Source: Actinomycetospora straminea (GTDB lineage Bacteria > Actinomycetota > Actinomycetes > Mycobacteriales > Pseudonocardiaceae). From it: DNA of 64,000 bases. Shown here piece by piece: positions 16,233 through 27,297 of this stretch. Position 1 is the stretch's first letter; the number at the start of each line of letters is the position of its first letter. Position numbers and translations under genes: made by a program. The DNA lies in contig NZ_JAQZAN010000002.1 of assembly GCF_028737255.1 (NCBI RefSeq), positions 248,001 through 312,000 of the forward strand, given 5' to 3'. The notes under the pieces are model-generated. The model did no database searches and had not been told where the DNA came from. It saw nothing but the letters and a program-made list of their open reading frames with translations.

Positions 16233-17740
16233 ACCGTCGGCAGTCCCCGGGGCGCGCCCCGCTCGATGAGCCGCGCCAGGGCGTCGGTGTCCAGGTGCTG
16301 CTCGACGAGGTCGCCGAGCAGGTCCAGCTGCGCGGCGCGCACCGCCGCGTAGGACGTGTCGGGCGCGGCGGTGAAGTCCCGCCCGGCGGCCGCCGCGGCG
16401 CGGGCGAGCAGGCGCCGGCGCAGGGCGTCGTTCTCGAGCAGCCCGTGGGCGTGGGTACCGAGCACGTGCCCGGCGTCGACGCCCTCGGGCGTGCCGTCGG
16501 CGAGGGTCACGAGCGGGGTCGCGTCGGAGCGCAGCTCGCGGCCGTGGTGGATCTCGTAGAAGGCCACCGGCTCGCCCAGCGCCGTGCCCGTCGGCGTCCC
16601 CAGGTGCTTGGCGACGTCGAAGGTGACCTCGACGTCGAGCAGGCCCAGCCCCGCGACCGTGCCCGGCGCCGCCTCGACGCCGTGCGGGTCGTGGATGCGC
16701 CGCCCGAGCATCTGGTAGCCGCCGCACACCCCGAGCACCGGATGACCCGCCGCGGCGTGCGCCGCCACCGCGTCGGCGAGCCCGGTCGACCGCAGCCACG
16801 CCAGGTCGGCGACCGTCGTCTTCGAACCCGGCAGGACGACGAGGTCGGCGTCGGCGAGGCGCGACGGCTCGGTCACCCAGCGGACCGCCACGCCCGGCTC
16901 GGAGCTCAGCGCGTCGACGTCCGTGCCGTTGGACACCCGCGGCAGGCGCACCACCGCGACCCGCAGCCAGTCCCGCCCGCGCGGCGGTGCCGGGCGCCCC
17001 ACGACGCCGTCGGCGACGTGGCCCAGCGAGTCCTCGGCGTCGAGCCACAGCTCGGGGCTCCAGGGCAGGACGCCGAGGGTCGGGCGGCCGGTCAGCGCGC
17101 GCAGCTGGTCGAGGCCGGGCGCGAGGAGGGCCGGGTCGCCGCGGAACTTGTTGACCACCCACCCCGCGACCAGCGCCTGGTCCGCCGGCTCGAGCACCGC
17201 GAGGGTGCCGAACAGGTGCGCCAGCACCCCGCCGCGGTCGATGTCCCCGACGACGATCACCGGCAGGTCGGCGGCGCGCGCGAGGCCCATGTTGGCGATG
17301 TCGGTGGCGCGCAGGTTGATCTCCGCCGGCGAGCCGGCGCCCTCGCAGACCACCACGTCGTGGGCGGCGCGCAGCTCGGTGAGGGTCTGCGTGACGACCT
17401 CGAGCAGCGCCGCCTTGCGCTCGCGGTAGCTCGCCGCCGACACCGTCCCGTCGACGACGCCGCGCACGACCACCTGCGAGCTGCGGTCGCTGCCCGGCTT
17501 GAGCAGCACCGGGTTGAACCGCACGCTCGGCGCGAGCCCGCACGCCGCGGCCTGCAGGGCCTGGGCGCGCCCGATCTCCCCGCCGTCGGCGCACACCACG
17601 CTGTTGTTCGACATGTTCTGGGCCTTGAACGGCGCCACGTCGACGCCCTTGCGGTGCAGCCAGCGGCAGATGCCGGCGACCAGGACGCTCTTGCCCGCGT
17701 CCGACGTCGTGCCCGCGACGAGCAGCGCGCCGCTCACCAC
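16211..17740 (-). CDS. cobQ: Cobyric acid synthase
   Basis: 509 residues. The N-terminal ATPase domain starts [23 protein letters not shown] and has the [12 protein letters not shown] motif diagnostic of CobQ. The C-terminal glutamine amidotransferase domain has its nucleophile in [10 protein letters not shown] and a [10 protein letters not shown] histidine. It amidates carboxylates b, d, e and g of adenosylcobyrinic acid diamide. The start is one of two adjacent GTGs (17740 or 17737), the second forming GTGA with the upstream stop. It is separated by ~8 kb from cobO-cobB-cobE. Confidence 0.95.
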   Translation of the reverse strand: MVSGALLVAGTTSDAGKSVLVAGICRWLHRKGVDVAPFKAQNMSNNSVVCADGGEIGRAQALQAAACGLAPSVRFNPVLLKPGSDRSSQVVVRGVVDGTVSAASYRERKAALLEVVTQTLTELRAAHDVVVCEGAGSPAEINLRATDIANMGLARAADLPVIVVGDIDRGGVLAHLFGTLAVLEPADQALVAGWVVNKFRGDPALLAPGLDQLRALTGRPTLGVLPWSPELWLDAEDSLGHVADGVVGRPAPPRGRDWLRVAVVRLPRVSNGTDVDALSSEPGVAVRWVTEPSRLADADLVVLPGSKTTVADLAWLRSTGLADAVAAHAAAGHPVLGVCGGYQMLGRRIHDPHGVEAAPGTVAGLGLLDVEVTFDVAKHLGTPTGTALGEPVAFYEIHHGRELRSDATPLVTLADGTPEGVDAGHVLGTHAHGLLENDALRRRLLARAAAAAGRDFTAAPDTSYAAVRAAQLDLLGDLVEQHLDTDALARLIERGAPRGLPTVQAFATS

Positions 17741-18309
17741 TCGGGCAGGCCCGCGAGGCCGGGCAGGCCGTCGAGCGAGTGCTGGTTCTTCCGCTGCCGG
17801 TAGTCGCGCAGCCACTCCGGGCTGTGCCGCTCGGCCCAGGAGTCGAGCAGCTCGCGGTCGCCCTCCAGCGTCATGCGCGGCACGGCGTAGCCGCAGGCGT
17901 CGGCCACCCGGGTCACGTCGACGGTGACGACGCCGCGCGCCTCGGTGCGCCGCGACGCCAGGCCCATCGCGAACGGCTCGAGCGCGGCGTCGAACCCGGG
18001 CTCGCCGTGCGTCACCACCCGCCCGCGCCCGTGGAGGCGCACGACGTTCGGGGTGCCGTCGAACGAGCAGAACATGACGCACACGCGGCCGTTCTCCCGC
18101 AGGTGAGCGATGGTCTCGACCCCGCTCGCGGTCATGTCGACGTAGGCGAAGGTGTGGTCGTCGAGCACCCCGAACGTGCCGCGCAGGCCCTTCGGCGACA
18201 CGTTGACCAGCCCGTCGCCCGCCAGCGGCGCCGTGCCCACGAAGAACACCGGCTGCTCGCCGATCCACCGCGCCAGGCGGGGCTCGATGCGTTCGTAGAC
18301 CTTGGCCAC
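17734..18309 (-). CDS. Pyridoxamine 5'-phosphate oxidase-like flavoprotein
   Basis: 191 residues with the split-barrel PPOX fold: [51 protein letters not shown] and RLHGRGRVV. This type usually binds FMN or F420 and occurs widely in actinobacteria; the physiological reaction is unknown and it is not a true PdxH. The GTG start (18309) has no ribosome site and a CACTGT box 6 nt upstream, so it could be leaderless. Its stop overlaps the cobQ start. Confidence 0.8.
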   Translation of the reverse strand: MAKVYERIEPRLARWIGEQPVFFVGTAPLAGDGLVNVSPKGLRGTFGVLDDHTFAYVDMTASGVETIAHLRENGRVCVMFCSFDGTPNVVRLHGRGRVVTHGEPGFDAALEPFAMGLASRRTEARGVVTVDVTRVADACGYAVPRMTLEGDRELLDSWAERHSPEWLRDYRQRKNQHSLDGLPGLAGLPEW

Positions 18310-18350
18310 GCCCGCACAGTGGCACGGCGGGCCGACCGTCCGCACGTGAT

Positions 18351-18869
18351 TCAGGCGACCCCCAGCTCCACGTCGAGCAGGACCCCCCGGTCGCGGGTGC
18401 GGACGTCGAGGGCCGTGTCGCCGGCTGCCTCCCGCGAGCCGTCGTCGACCGCCTTCGGGATCGCCGAGAGGTCCCGCGCGGTCAGGGCGACCACCCGCTC
18501 CCCCGCCGTGTCCTCGCGGACGGTCTCGGTGAGCAGCCGCAGGCGCAGGATGCGGCCGCGGGTCTCGAGGCCGTCGAGGGGATCGACGACGAGGTCGCCG
18601 CGCAGGCGCACAGGGCCGGTCACCGGGCGCGGTGCGTCCCACACCGCGCGGAACCCGTCCCCGTGGAGCGCCACCGCGCCGCCGTGGGGCGTCGCGGAGG
18701 CCTCGACGACGTCGGACCAGCCCGCCGGGCGCGGGAGGTCGTCCAGGGTCGGGTTCCCGGAGCGCTCGACGAACCGCAACCGCCACGTGCGGATCTGGCG
18801 GATCGAGGCGAGCGGGCAGGCGCGGGCACGGATCACCGCGGCGGGCAGCAGGATCGGCAGCGAGCGCAC
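18351..18869 (-). CDS. Hypothetical protein
   Basis: 172 residues from GTG 18869. The middle and C-terminal parts look like a soluble beta-rich domain ([31 protein letters not shown]...). A C-terminal half rich in charged strands ends [15 protein letters not shown]. The N-terminus [10 protein letters not shown] is short and not a convincing signal. It is downstream of the RibD-like gene with a 23-bp gap, so cotranscription is likely. No family recognised. Confidence 0.6.
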   Translation of the reverse strand: MRSLPILLPAAVIRARACPLASIRQIRTWRLRFVERSGNPTLDDLPRPAGWSDVVEASATPHGGAVALHGDGFRAVWDAPRPVTGPVRLRGDLVVDPLDGLETRGRILRLRLLTETVREDTAGERVVALTARDLSAIPKAVDDGSREAAGDTALDVRTRDRGVLLDVELGVA

Positions 18870-18892
18870 GCCCCCACGATGACCGAGGCGGC

Positions 18893-19900
18893 CTACCGGT
18901 GCCGGTTGGGACGCCGCGCGAGCTCGACCAGCTCGGGGCACTCGACGACCTCGACGCCGGCCGCCTCCAGCCGCGCCGCCCCCGAGGGGTGGCCGACGAA
19001 CAGCGGCGGCTCGCGCCACGCCATGACCACGCGCCCGATGCCCGCGTCGAGGATGTGCTGCGCGCACGTCACCGGCCGCGACGCGCGCTGCCCGCACGGC
19101 TCGAGCGAGGTGTAGAGGGTGGCGCCGGGCAGGCGGGGGTCGGACCGGTCGACGTCGCGCAGGGCGACCTCCTCGGCATGGTCGAGGACGTCGTCGCGGC
19201 GGCTGTGCCCGGTCGCGAGGACGGTGCCGTCGGCGGCGACCACCACGCAGCCCACCGAGAACGCCGACGGCGACGGCGGGCAGCGCTCGGCCAGCGAGCA
19301 CGCCTCGGCGAGCCATCGCGCGTCGGCGGGCCCGAAGCGGTAGCGCAGCAGCACGTCGCCGCCGATCGCCCTAGTCTCGAGGAGGTGCGCCGACGCCGGG
19401 GCGCCGGTGAAGCGCGGCCCGTCGCCGACGAGGCGTGGGGCCACCGCGAGCTGCAGCTCGTCGACCACCCCGGCGCCGAGGAACGCGCGGTGCACCGCCG
19501 CTCCGCCCTCGACCATGAGCCGCACGACGCCGTGGCCCGCGAGCCGCTCGAGCACCTCGTGGGGCGTGCCGTGCAGGACCACGGTGTCGGCGACGTCACG
19601 GCCCTCGGTGAGCACGCGCGCGGCGGGGTCGACCGGGTGCGCGGAGAGCACCACGCGCAGCGGCGAGGGCCCGAGGCCGCGGGTGACGCGCTCGGCGCGC
19701 CGCGCGGGCGAGCGCACGAGCAGCCGCGGGTCGTCGGCCCGGACGGTGCCGGCGCCGACGAGGATCGCGTCCACCCCCGCCCGCTCGGCGTCGACGCGGT
19801 CGAGGTCGGCGGGCCCGGACAGCACGAGCCGCCGGGGCGACGCGTCGTCGAGGAACCCGTCGATCGACACCGCCGCCGAGGCGAGCACGTGGGGGCGCAT
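18893..19900 (-). CDS. RibD-like protein with swapped domain order
   Basis: 335 residues with both domains of bifunctional RibD in reverse order. Residues 1-~210 form the reductase (RibD_C) domain (SIDGFLDD, VGAGTVRADDPRL, VEGGAAVHRAFL). Residues ~215-335 form the cytidine-deaminase-like domain, with zinc ligands His241 in HAEE and two Cys in EPCGQRASRPVTC. Standard RibD has the deaminase first. The chemistry expected is deamination then reduction of the pyrimidine intermediate in riboflavin synthesis, but a related deaminase-reductase role is possible. No other rib genes are nearby. Confidence 0.8.
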   Translation of the reverse strand: MRPHVLASAAVSIDGFLDDASPRRLVLSGPADLDRVDAERAGVDAILVGAGTVRADDPRLLVRSPARRAERVTRGLGPSPLRVVLSAHPVDPAARVLTEGRDVADTVVLHGTPHEVLERLAGHGVVRLMVEGGAAVHRAFLGAGVVDELQLAVAPRLVGDGPRFTGAPASAHLLETRAIGGDVLLRYRFGPADARWLAEACSLAERCPPSPSAFSVGCVVVAADGTVLATGHSRRDDVLDHAEEVALRDVDRSDPRLPGATLYTSLEPCGQRASRPVTCAQHILDAGIGRVVMAWREPPLFVGHPSGAARLEAAGVEVVECPELVELARRPNRHR

Positions 19901-19904
19901 GCGC

Positions 19905-20762
19905 TCAGGGCAGGGTGAGGATCTCGCTGCCGGTGTCGGTGACGAGGATCGTGTGCTCGAACTGGGCGGTGTGGGACTTGTCCTTCGTCGTCACCGTCCA
20001 GCCGTCGTCCCAGACGTCGTAGTCGACGGTGCCGCGCGTGATCATCGGCTCGATCGTGAACGTCATGCCCGGCTCGAGCACCTCGTGCCGGGTCGGGTCG
20101 TCGTAGTGGACGACGACGAGCCCGGAGTGGAACGCGCGGCCGATGCCGTGGCCGGTGAAGTCCCGCACCACGCCGTAGCCGAAGCGGTTGGCGTAGGACT
20201 CGATGACCCGGCCGACGACGTTGAGCTCGCGGCCGGGCTTCACCGCCCTGATCGCGCGCATCGTCGCCTCGTGGGTGCGCTCGACGAGCAGGCGGTCCTC
20301 CTCGTCGACCTCGCCGGCGAGGAACGTCGCGTTGGTGTCGCCGTGGACGCCGCCGATGAAGGCGGTGACGTCGATGTTGACGATGTCCCCGTCCTCGATG
20401 ACCGTCGAGTCGGGGATGCCGTGGCAGATGACCTCGTTGAGCGAGGTGCAGCACGACTTCGGGAAGCCGCGGTAGCCCAGCGTCGAGGGGTAGGCGTCGT
20501 GGTCGACGAGGAACTCGTGCACCACGCGGTCGACGTCGTCGGTGGTCGCGCCGGGCTTGACGGCCTCGCCGCCGGCCTGCAGGGCCTGCGCGGCGATCCG
20601 GCTCGCCACCCGCATGCCCGCGATGATCTCGGGCGTCTGTACCCACGGGTCGGTGCTGCGCGACGGCGCGGGCTTGCCCACGTACTCGGGGCGGGGGATC
20701 TGGGGCGGGACCGGGCGCAGCGGCGTCTGCTGCCCCGGCCGCAGCGGAGCGCGGACCGGCAT
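19905..20762 (-). CDS. map: Methionine aminopeptidase, type I with N-terminal extension
   Basis: 285 residues. A ~35-residue Pro-rich N-terminal extension ([14 protein letters not shown]), known from the actinobacterial MapB class, precedes the pita-bread catalytic domain. Metal ligands can be placed in [19 protein letters not shown] (two Asp), GHGIGRAFH (His), FTIEPMI (Glu) and QFEHTI (Glu). It removes initiator Met from nascent proteins. ATG 20762 follows a TAGGCT box by 6 nt, with no Shine-Dalgarno, so a leaderless transcript is likely. Confidence 0.95.
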   Translation of the reverse strand: MPVRAPLRPGQQTPLRPVPPQIPRPEYVGKPAPSRSTDPWVQTPEIIAGMRVASRIAAQALQAGGEAVKPGATTDDVDRVVHEFLVDHDAYPSTLGYRGFPKSCCTSLNEVICHGIPDSTVIEDGDIVNIDVTAFIGGVHGDTNATFLAGEVDEEDRLLVERTHEATMRAIRAVKPGRELNVVGRVIESYANRFGYGVVRDFTGHGIGRAFHSGLVVVHYDDPTRHEVLEPGMTFTIEPMITRGTVDYDVWDDGWTVTTKDKSHTAQFEHTILVTDTGSEILTLP

Positions 20763-20768
20763 GTCCCC

Positions 20769-20774
20769 AGCCTA
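20769..20774 (-). promoter_or_regulatory. -10 box of map, leaderless type
   Basis: TAGGCT on the minus strand, 6 nt before the ATG of map. It overlaps the stop of the upstream DUF3054 gene. Confidence 0.5.
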
Positions 20775-21155
20775 GGCGTCGCGCCGCGACCGCGTGACGA
20801 GCCGGGCGGCCACGTGGACAGCGGCACGCCAGCCGAGCACCAGCACCCCGATCGCGACCGTGGCCACGATCGCGAAGGACAGCGGCAGCCGCCCGGTCAG
20901 GGCCGCGCGCAGGGGCAGGCCGACGACCACCGCGCCCGCCCACACCGCGAGCCCGGAGCGCCAGGCCAAGGGCGCCCGCCAGGTGCGGCCGGCGAGCGTG
21001 CCGACCGCGGCGCCGGCGACGAACGGGGCGGCGGTGAGCAGGGTGCCGGCGAGGTCCTCGGCGTGGCTCGCGCGCCCGAGCGCGGCGAAGGCCACGACGG
21101 CGACGGCGTCGAGGGCGATCCAGGCACCGCTGCGCGTCGGGGTCAGCGTGACCAT
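20772..21155 (-). CDS. DUF3054 family membrane protein
   Basis: 127 residues with four hydrophobic helices and charged loops (TWRAPLAWRSGLAVWAG and PLRAALTGRLPLSFAIVA), the pattern of DUF3054. It ends in a basic tail RSRRDA. No function is known for the family. It lies between a GNAT gene and map on the same strand. Confidence 0.7.
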   Translation of the reverse strand: MVTLTPTRSGAWIALDAVAVVAFAALGRASHAEDLAGTLLTAAPFVAGAAVGTLAGRTWRAPLAWRSGLAVWAGAVVVGLPLRAALTGRLPLSFAIVATVAIGVLVLGWRAAVHVAARLVTRSRRDA

Positions 21156-21171
21156 CAGGAGAAGCCCATGA

Positions 21172-22005
21172 TCAGAACAACACCGTCGCGAACGACCCGA
21201 CCTGCTCGAACCCGATGCGCTCGTACGCGCGCCGCGCCGGGGTGTTGAACGCGTTGACGTACAGGCTCGCGACCCGCCGGGCCCGCACGAGGTGCGCGAC
21301 GACGGCCGCGGTGCCGGCCTGCCCGAGGCCGCGGCCGCGCCAGTCGGGGTGCACCCACACGCCCTGGATCTGCCCGACCCGCGACGACAGCGCGCCGATC
21401 TCCGCCTTGAACACGACCTCGCCCTGCTCGAAGCGCACGAACGCCCGGCCGGCGCCGATCAGCTCGGCGACCCGGGCCCGGTAGCCCGCACCGCCGTCGC
21501 CGAGGCGGGGGTCGACGCCGACCTCCTCGAGGAACATGGCGATCGCGGCCGGGAGGTAGCGCTCGAGCTCGTCGGGGCGGGTCTGGCGGACCGCGGGGTC
21601 GGGGTCGATCGACGGGGCCGTCGCGGTGGCCATCAGCGGCTGGTCGGGACGGACCTCGCGGGCGGCGTCCCAGTACTCCTGCAGCTCCTCCCAGAGCGGC
21701 AGCACGAGCTCGCGGCGCCCGACCAGCGAGGAGCAGTGGCGACGCTGCCGGCGGGCACGCTCGGCGAAGTGGCGGACCTCGGTGCGCTCGCCGCGCAGGG
21801 GCACGAGGTTGGCCCCGGAGAAGCACAGACCGTCGAGCCGGCCGCCGACGCCCCACAGCTCGCCGCCCAGGCGCCAGGGCTCCACCCCGACCGTCTCGAC
21901 CCGCGACGCGACCATGCACGTGGCGACGGGATCGGCGTCGAGGGCGCTCCGCACCTTCGACCGGTCCCGGTCGTCGAGCAGCCGCGCACCGGCGGTACGG
22001 AGCAC
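21172..22005 (-). CDS. GNAT acetyltransferase with DUF4081 N-terminal domain
   Basis: 277 residues. The N-terminal DUF4081 region (about 1-120; ...ANLVPLRGERTEVRHFAERARRQRRHCSSLVGR) is followed by a GNAT fold with acetyl-CoA loop HPDWRGRGLGQAGTAAVV and the terminal YVNAFNTPARRAYERIGF. This is the counterpart of mycobacterial Rv2867c, which follows gcpE (ispG). Here an S9 peptidase gene and a repeat-bearing gap separate it from ispG. The acyl acceptor is unknown. The start is GTG 22005, with GAGAGG close upstream. Confidence 0.85.
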   Translation of the reverse strand: MLRTAGARLLDDRDRSKVRSALDADPVATCMVASRVETVGVEPWRLGGELWGVGGRLDGLCFSGANLVPLRGERTEVRHFAERARRQRRHCSSLVGRRELVLPLWEELQEYWDAAREVRPDQPLMATATAPSIDPDPAVRQTRPDELERYLPAAIAMFLEEVGVDPRLGDGGAGYRARVAELIGAGRAFVRFEQGEVVFKAEIGALSSRVGQIQGVWVHPDWRGRGLGQAGTAAVVAHLVRARRVASLYVNAFNTPARRAYERIGFEQVGSFATVLF

Positions 22006-22057
22006 CCTCTCAGCCTGCCACGTCGGGTACCCGAACTCCCAGTGGAGTCCCGTGTCG

Positions 22058-24079
22058 CTACACCAGCGACGGACGCTCGTACGGCCGGTCGAGGACGTGG
22101 TGGTCGAGGAACGCCCACACCGTGCGGTACCAGAGCTTGGCGTCCCCCGGCGCGAGCACCCAGTGGTTCTCGTCGGGGAAGTACAGGAACTGCGAGGGCA
22201 CCCCGCTGCGCTGCAGGTCGTACCAGAGCCGCAGGCCCTCGGAGATCGGGACGCGGTAGTCCTTGTCGCCGTGGATCACCAGCATCGGCGTGGTGATCGA
22301 CCGGACGTGCCGGTGCGGAGAGTGCGTGTCGTAGCGCTCGCGCTCGTCGAGCGGGTCGCCCCACTCCCGGCGCCAGTGGAACGACGCGTCGGTGGTGCCG
22401 ACGAAGCCGTCGAGGTGCCAGATGCTCGCGTGCGTGACGATCGCGGCGAAGCGGTCGGTGTGCCCGGCGATCCAGTTGGCCATGTAGCCGCCGAAGGAGC
22501 CGCCCATGGCCGCCACGCGGGTCGCGTCGACGTCGTCGCGGGCGAGCGCGGCGTCGGTGGTGGTCATGAGGTCGGTGTAGGGCAGCTCGCCCCAGGCGCC
22601 GGTGGCCGGGTCGAGGAACGCCTGGCCGTAGCCGGTGGACAGGCGCGGGTCGGGCAGCAGCACCGCCCAGCCGCGCGCGGCCATCAGCCACGGGTTCCAG
22701 CGCCACGACCAGGCGTTCCAGCTCGACAGCGGGCCGCCGTGGATCCACAGCACCAGCGGGGCGGGAGCGCTCGCCGACGCCCCGCCCGGCAGCACCAGCC
22801 AGGCGCGCAGCGGGGTGCCGTCGGCCGCCGTGGCGTGGACCTCGGTCAGCGTGCCGGGCAGCGGGTCGATCGCCGTGACGCCGCGCAGCACGCCCCCGGT
22901 CCCCACGCCGGCGGGCTCCTGGTCGGGGGCCTCGGGGTCGAGGCGCACGGGCGTCGGGGGCGCGTCGACCGCGGAGCGCAGCGCGTAGAGCGCCGAGCCG
23001 TCCCGTGCGGCGACGACGTCGGAGTAGGCGCCGGTCGCGGTGAGCCGGGTGACGGTGCCGTCGGTGATCGACACCCGGAGCACCGGCCCGTGCCCGGCCT
23101 CGTCGACGACGACGTACACGACGTCCCCGTCCGGCGCCCCGGTGACGCCGCGGACCTGCTGGGCCTCCTCGGGTAGGACGTCGCGCTCGGCGCCGTCGGC
23201 CAGCGAGCGGGCCTTGAGCGTGTGCGCCATGCCGCGGCCGGGGCGCGGGTGGCGCTCGCGCACCCAGAGCAGCCAGCGCCCGTCGGGCGTGATCACCGGC
23301 GCCTCGTGGTCGGCGCCCGGCTCGTCGCCGACGACGACGGTGCCCTCGTCGGTGTGCAGCTCGAGACGGCGGCGCCAGGACGCGGGGTCGGCGGGGTCGG
23401 GCACGTCGACGACCACCGCGACCGTGCGCCCGTCGGGGCTGATCGCCGAGCCGCCGAGGCGCTCGTCGCCGTGCGGGGCGACGTGCTCGGGCTCGCCGTA
23501 CGGGGCCTCCGGGTCGGCGGGGTCCGGGGGCGCGCAGCGCTGCAGGTGCGCGCGACCGGGGCCGAGGTCGTGGTCCCAGAAGCGCACGGGGAAGTGGGTG
23601 TGCAGGCGCGCCGACACACCCTCCTTGTCCCGGGCCTCACGCTGCTCCTCGGCGTCGCCCACCACCGGCTTCGGCGTGACGACGGTCAGCGTGCCGGCGT
23701 CGCGCGCGACGGCGAAGCCGCTGACCCCGCCCGGGCGCTCGACCACCGGGCGCGCCTCGCCGCCCGCGGCGGGCAGCTGCCAGAGCGCCGTGCGGTCCTC
23801 GGACGGCTTCTCGGCGGTCGGGTCGGCGCGGCGCGAGGTGAAGAGCAGGTCGCCCTCGGGGGTGAAGGCCGCGGACGACTCGCCGGTCGTGGAGCGGGTC
23901 AGACGCCGCGGCGCCCGGGTGCCCTGCGGATCGAGCTCCCACAGCGACGTCCCGTACTTCTTCCCGTCCGCGGAGAGCTCCGAGACGGTGGTGACCAGCC
24001 GCGTCCCGTCCGGGGACAGCGCGAGGCCGGCGCAGCGGCGGGTGGCGACGAAGGCGTCGAGGTCGTCGAACGTGCTCAC
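22058..24079 (-). CDS. S9 family prolyl oligopeptidase-like peptidase
   Basis: 673 residues. An N-terminal seven-bladed beta-propeller with repeated LSPDG/FTPEGD/ISPDGR blade motifs is followed by a C-terminal alpha/beta-hydrolase domain. The nucleophile Ser528 lies in GGSFGGYMANW, the acidic residue in IHGDKDYRVP, and the His in DENHWV. This is the acylaminoacyl-peptidase/dipeptidyl-peptidase type; no signal peptide is seen, so it is probably cytoplasmic. The GTG start 24079 opens MSTFDDLDAFVATRRCAG. It is preceded by the 607-bp repeat-bearing gap. Confidence 0.9.
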   Translation of the reverse strand: MSTFDDLDAFVATRRCAGLALSPDGTRLVTTVSELSADGKKYGTSLWELDPQGTRAPRRLTRSTTGESSAAFTPEGDLLFTSRRADPTAEKPSEDRTALWQLPAAGGEARPVVERPGGVSGFAVARDAGTLTVVTPKPVVGDAEEQREARDKEGVSARLHTHFPVRFWDHDLGPGRAHLQRCAPPDPADPEAPYGEPEHVAPHGDERLGGSAISPDGRTVAVVVDVPDPADPASWRRRLELHTDEGTVVVGDEPGADHEAPVITPDGRWLLWVRERHPRPGRGMAHTLKARSLADGAERDVLPEEAQQVRGVTGAPDGDVVYVVVDEAGHGPVLRVSITDGTVTRLTATGAYSDVVAARDGSALYALRSAVDAPPTPVRLDPEAPDQEPAGVGTGGVLRGVTAIDPLPGTLTEVHATAADGTPLRAWLVLPGGASASAPAPLVLWIHGGPLSSWNAWSWRWNPWLMAARGWAVLLPDPRLSTGYGQAFLDPATGAWGELPYTDLMTTTDAALARDDVDATRVAAMGGSFGGYMANWIAGHTDRFAAIVTHASIWHLDGFVGTTDASFHWRREWGDPLDERERYDTHSPHRHVRSITTPMLVIHGDKDYRVPISEGLRLWYDLQRSGVPSQFLYFPDENHWVLAPGDAKLWYRTVWAFLDHHVLDRPYERPSLV

Positions 24080-24686
24080 GCGCCCATCCGATCACGCATG
24101 CGCGCGCATCGCTCCGCCGGACCAGCGCCGGACGACCTGTGCCCGAGATCGCGTCGAGGCCGACGACGGCCGGCCATCGACGACCGCCGCCCGAGACCTC
24201 CGCGCATGATCGCGTCGAGACCGCCCAGGCTGCTCACGCCCGCGGGCGGCAGGCGGGTCCGGCCCGCCCTTCGCCGCCCGGGGGTCGAGGACGAGGTCCG
24301 ACACGACCTACGCGCATGATCGCGTCGAGACAGCACACCCCACCGCTCCCTGCGAAAGCTGCAGACCCCGGCCTGCCCTCGCCGCCCGGGATGCCGTACG
24401 GACCGAGGCGGGACGGGATGGTCGTGGTCGCTGCCACGTCGCCCCGATCAGCGCACCCGTCGCTCTCGACGAGATCATCGGCATAGGTCGGGGTGACGGG
24501 CTGCGCCGGTCGTGCCGCCCGGCCCCGCGCCGACCCGAGCCCCGACCGCACACCACCAGGCCGACGCGCCCGAACACACCGCGGACCCCGCCAGGAACCA
24601 CCCGCCGAGCCGGCACGTCGCGTCGCTCTCGACACGATCACGGCCATAGGTCCCGGGGGTCCTCCCCGCGACGTCGGCCGGTGCGG
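24080..24686. repeat. Intergenic region with five copies of an inverted repeat motif
   Basis: No convincing gene. Five copies of a ~27-bp motif that begins GACCT and ends with TGATCKYGTCGAGA lie at 24134-24160, 24195-24221 and 24305-24331 (plus) and at 24463-24489 and 24626-24652 (minus). The plus copies head units of ~60-95 bp that end in CGCCGCCCGG (24183-24194, 24261-24282, 24370-24390), so the second and third units are imperfect duplicates. Short frames starting M(x)I(x)SR arise inside the copies, but they are unrelated afterwards. The set looks like small dispersed elements or protein-binding sites. Confidence 0.6.
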
Positions 24687-25850
<1,164 letters not shown>

Positions 25851-25934
25851 CTCTCTCCTCGACTCATCAGAGACGACGTGGGCGCGTCACGATCCAGTCT
25901 CCCCCAGAACGCGGACACCCGCCGGTGGCGCGGC

Positions 25935-27230
25935 TTACAGCCCCAGGTCGATCGGGTTGACGATGTCCGCCACGATCACCAGCGCCCCGTAGGCCATGAT
26001 CACCGCCGCGAACCCCACGCCGATCGGCATGAGGCGGGCGAGGTCCACCGGGCCGGGGTCCGGGCGCCCGCGCAGGCGCGCGATCCGCTTCTTGACCGCC
26101 TCCCACACCGCCGGCAGCACGTGCCCGCCGTCCAGCGGGAGGAGCGGCAGCAGGTTGAGCAGGCACAGCGACAGGTTCACCGCGGCGAGCAGGTTGAGGA
26201 ACAGGGCGATCTCCACCGCGACCGGCCGTTCCTGCTCGAGCACCTGGCCGCCCATGACCGAGACGCCGACGAGGCTCACCGGCCCGTTGGCCTCGCGCTC
26301 CTCACCGAGGAACACGGCCCCGAACAGCGCCGGCACCTTCTCGGGCAGGCGCGCGATCGCGTAGACCGAGCCCTCGAGCATCTCGCCCATGCGCTCGGTG
26401 ACCTGGCCGACGCTCTGGCGCATGACCGGCTCGATCGGCGACAGCCCGAGGAACGAGGCGGTGACGTAGGTGGGGTCGGCGCCGAGCGGGGTGTCCAGGT
26501 CGGGCACCTGGTTCTCGATGAGCGTCGGGTAGAGCGTGAGCTGCTGCCCCTCGCGCTCGACGACCACCGGCACGGTGCCGCGGGCGTCGCGGATCGCCCG
26601 CTGCAGGCTCTCCCAGTCCGGGTAGGCGCGGCCGTCGAACGACACGATCCGGTCGCCCGCGCGGAACCCCGCCTGCGCGGCCGGCGTGGGCGGCGCCCCC
26701 GGGGGACAGCCGGGCGTGACCTGCGAGGCCGGCACGACGCACTCGCTGACCGCGCTCACCACCGGCTGCGGGGTCGCGACGCCGAAGCCCATGAGCACGA
26801 TCGCGAACAGCACGATCGCGAGCACCAGGTTCATGAACGGACCCGCCAGCATGACGATGATCCGCTGCCACGGCTTGCGGGTCCAGAACTGGCGGTCCTC
26901 GTCGCCGGGCCGGATGTCGCGCACGGAGTCGGCGCGGACGTCGTCGATCATGCCCTGGAAGGGCCCCGACCGGCGGCTGCGCCCGATCGTCTCGCCCGGC
27001 GGCGGCGGGATCATCCCGATCATGCGGATGTAGCCGCCGAGCGGGATCGCCTTGATCCCGAACTCCGTCTCGCCCCGCCGGAACGAGAGCACCGTCGGCC
27101 CGAAACCGACCATGAACTCGGGGACGCGGATGCCGAACAGCCGCGCGGTGGAGTAGTGGCCGAGCTCGTGCCACGCGATGGAGAGCAGCAGCCCCAGCGC
27201 GAAGAGCACGATCCCGAGGACGAGCATCAC
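25935..27230 (-). CDS. rip1: Site-2 metalloprotease RseP/Rip1
   Basis: 431 residues. The first membrane helix holds the zinc motif HELGH (His21, Glu22, His25). A PDZ domain (about 170-260, GFRAGDRIVSFDGRAYPDW) and the second metal motif LLPLDGGHVLPA in a late helix follow, with a final helix at the C-terminus. It performs regulated intramembrane cleavage of anti-sigma factors; mycobacterial Rip1 acts on several. It lies between dxr and ispG, as in Mycobacterium. Start GTG 27230 or the adjacent ATG 27227. Confidence 0.95.
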   Translation of the reverse strand: MMLVLGIVLFALGLLLSIAWHELGHYSTARLFGIRVPEFMVGFGPTVLSFRRGETEFGIKAIPLGGYIRMIGMIPPPPGETIGRSRRSGPFQGMIDDVRADSVRDIRPGDEDRQFWTRKPWQRIIVMLAGPFMNLVLAIVLFAIVLMGFGVATPQPVVSAVSECVVPASQVTPGCPPGAPPTPAAQAGFRAGDRIVSFDGRAYPDWESLQRAIRDARGTVPVVVEREGQQLTLYPTLIENQVPDLDTPLGADPTYVTASFLGLSPIEPVMRQSVGQVTERMGEMLEGSVYAIARLPEKVPALFGAVFLGEEREANGPVSLVGVSVMGGQVLEQERPVAVEIALFLNLLAAVNLSLCLLNLLPLLPLDGGHVLPAVWEAVKKRIARLRGRPDPGPVDLARLMPIGVGFAAVIMAYGALVIVADIVNPIDLGL

Positions 27231-27297
27231 GGACGACGACGGTAGCCCCGACCTCCGTGTGCCCGACGTGGGGCCCGCGACCGACCCGCTCCGGAGC

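Noticed and set aside
24090-24650. Small ORFs starting M(x)I(x)SR in the ispG/S9 gap
   Set aside because: The shared start comes from the repeat motif itself; the downstream peptides are unrelated and lack ribosome sites.
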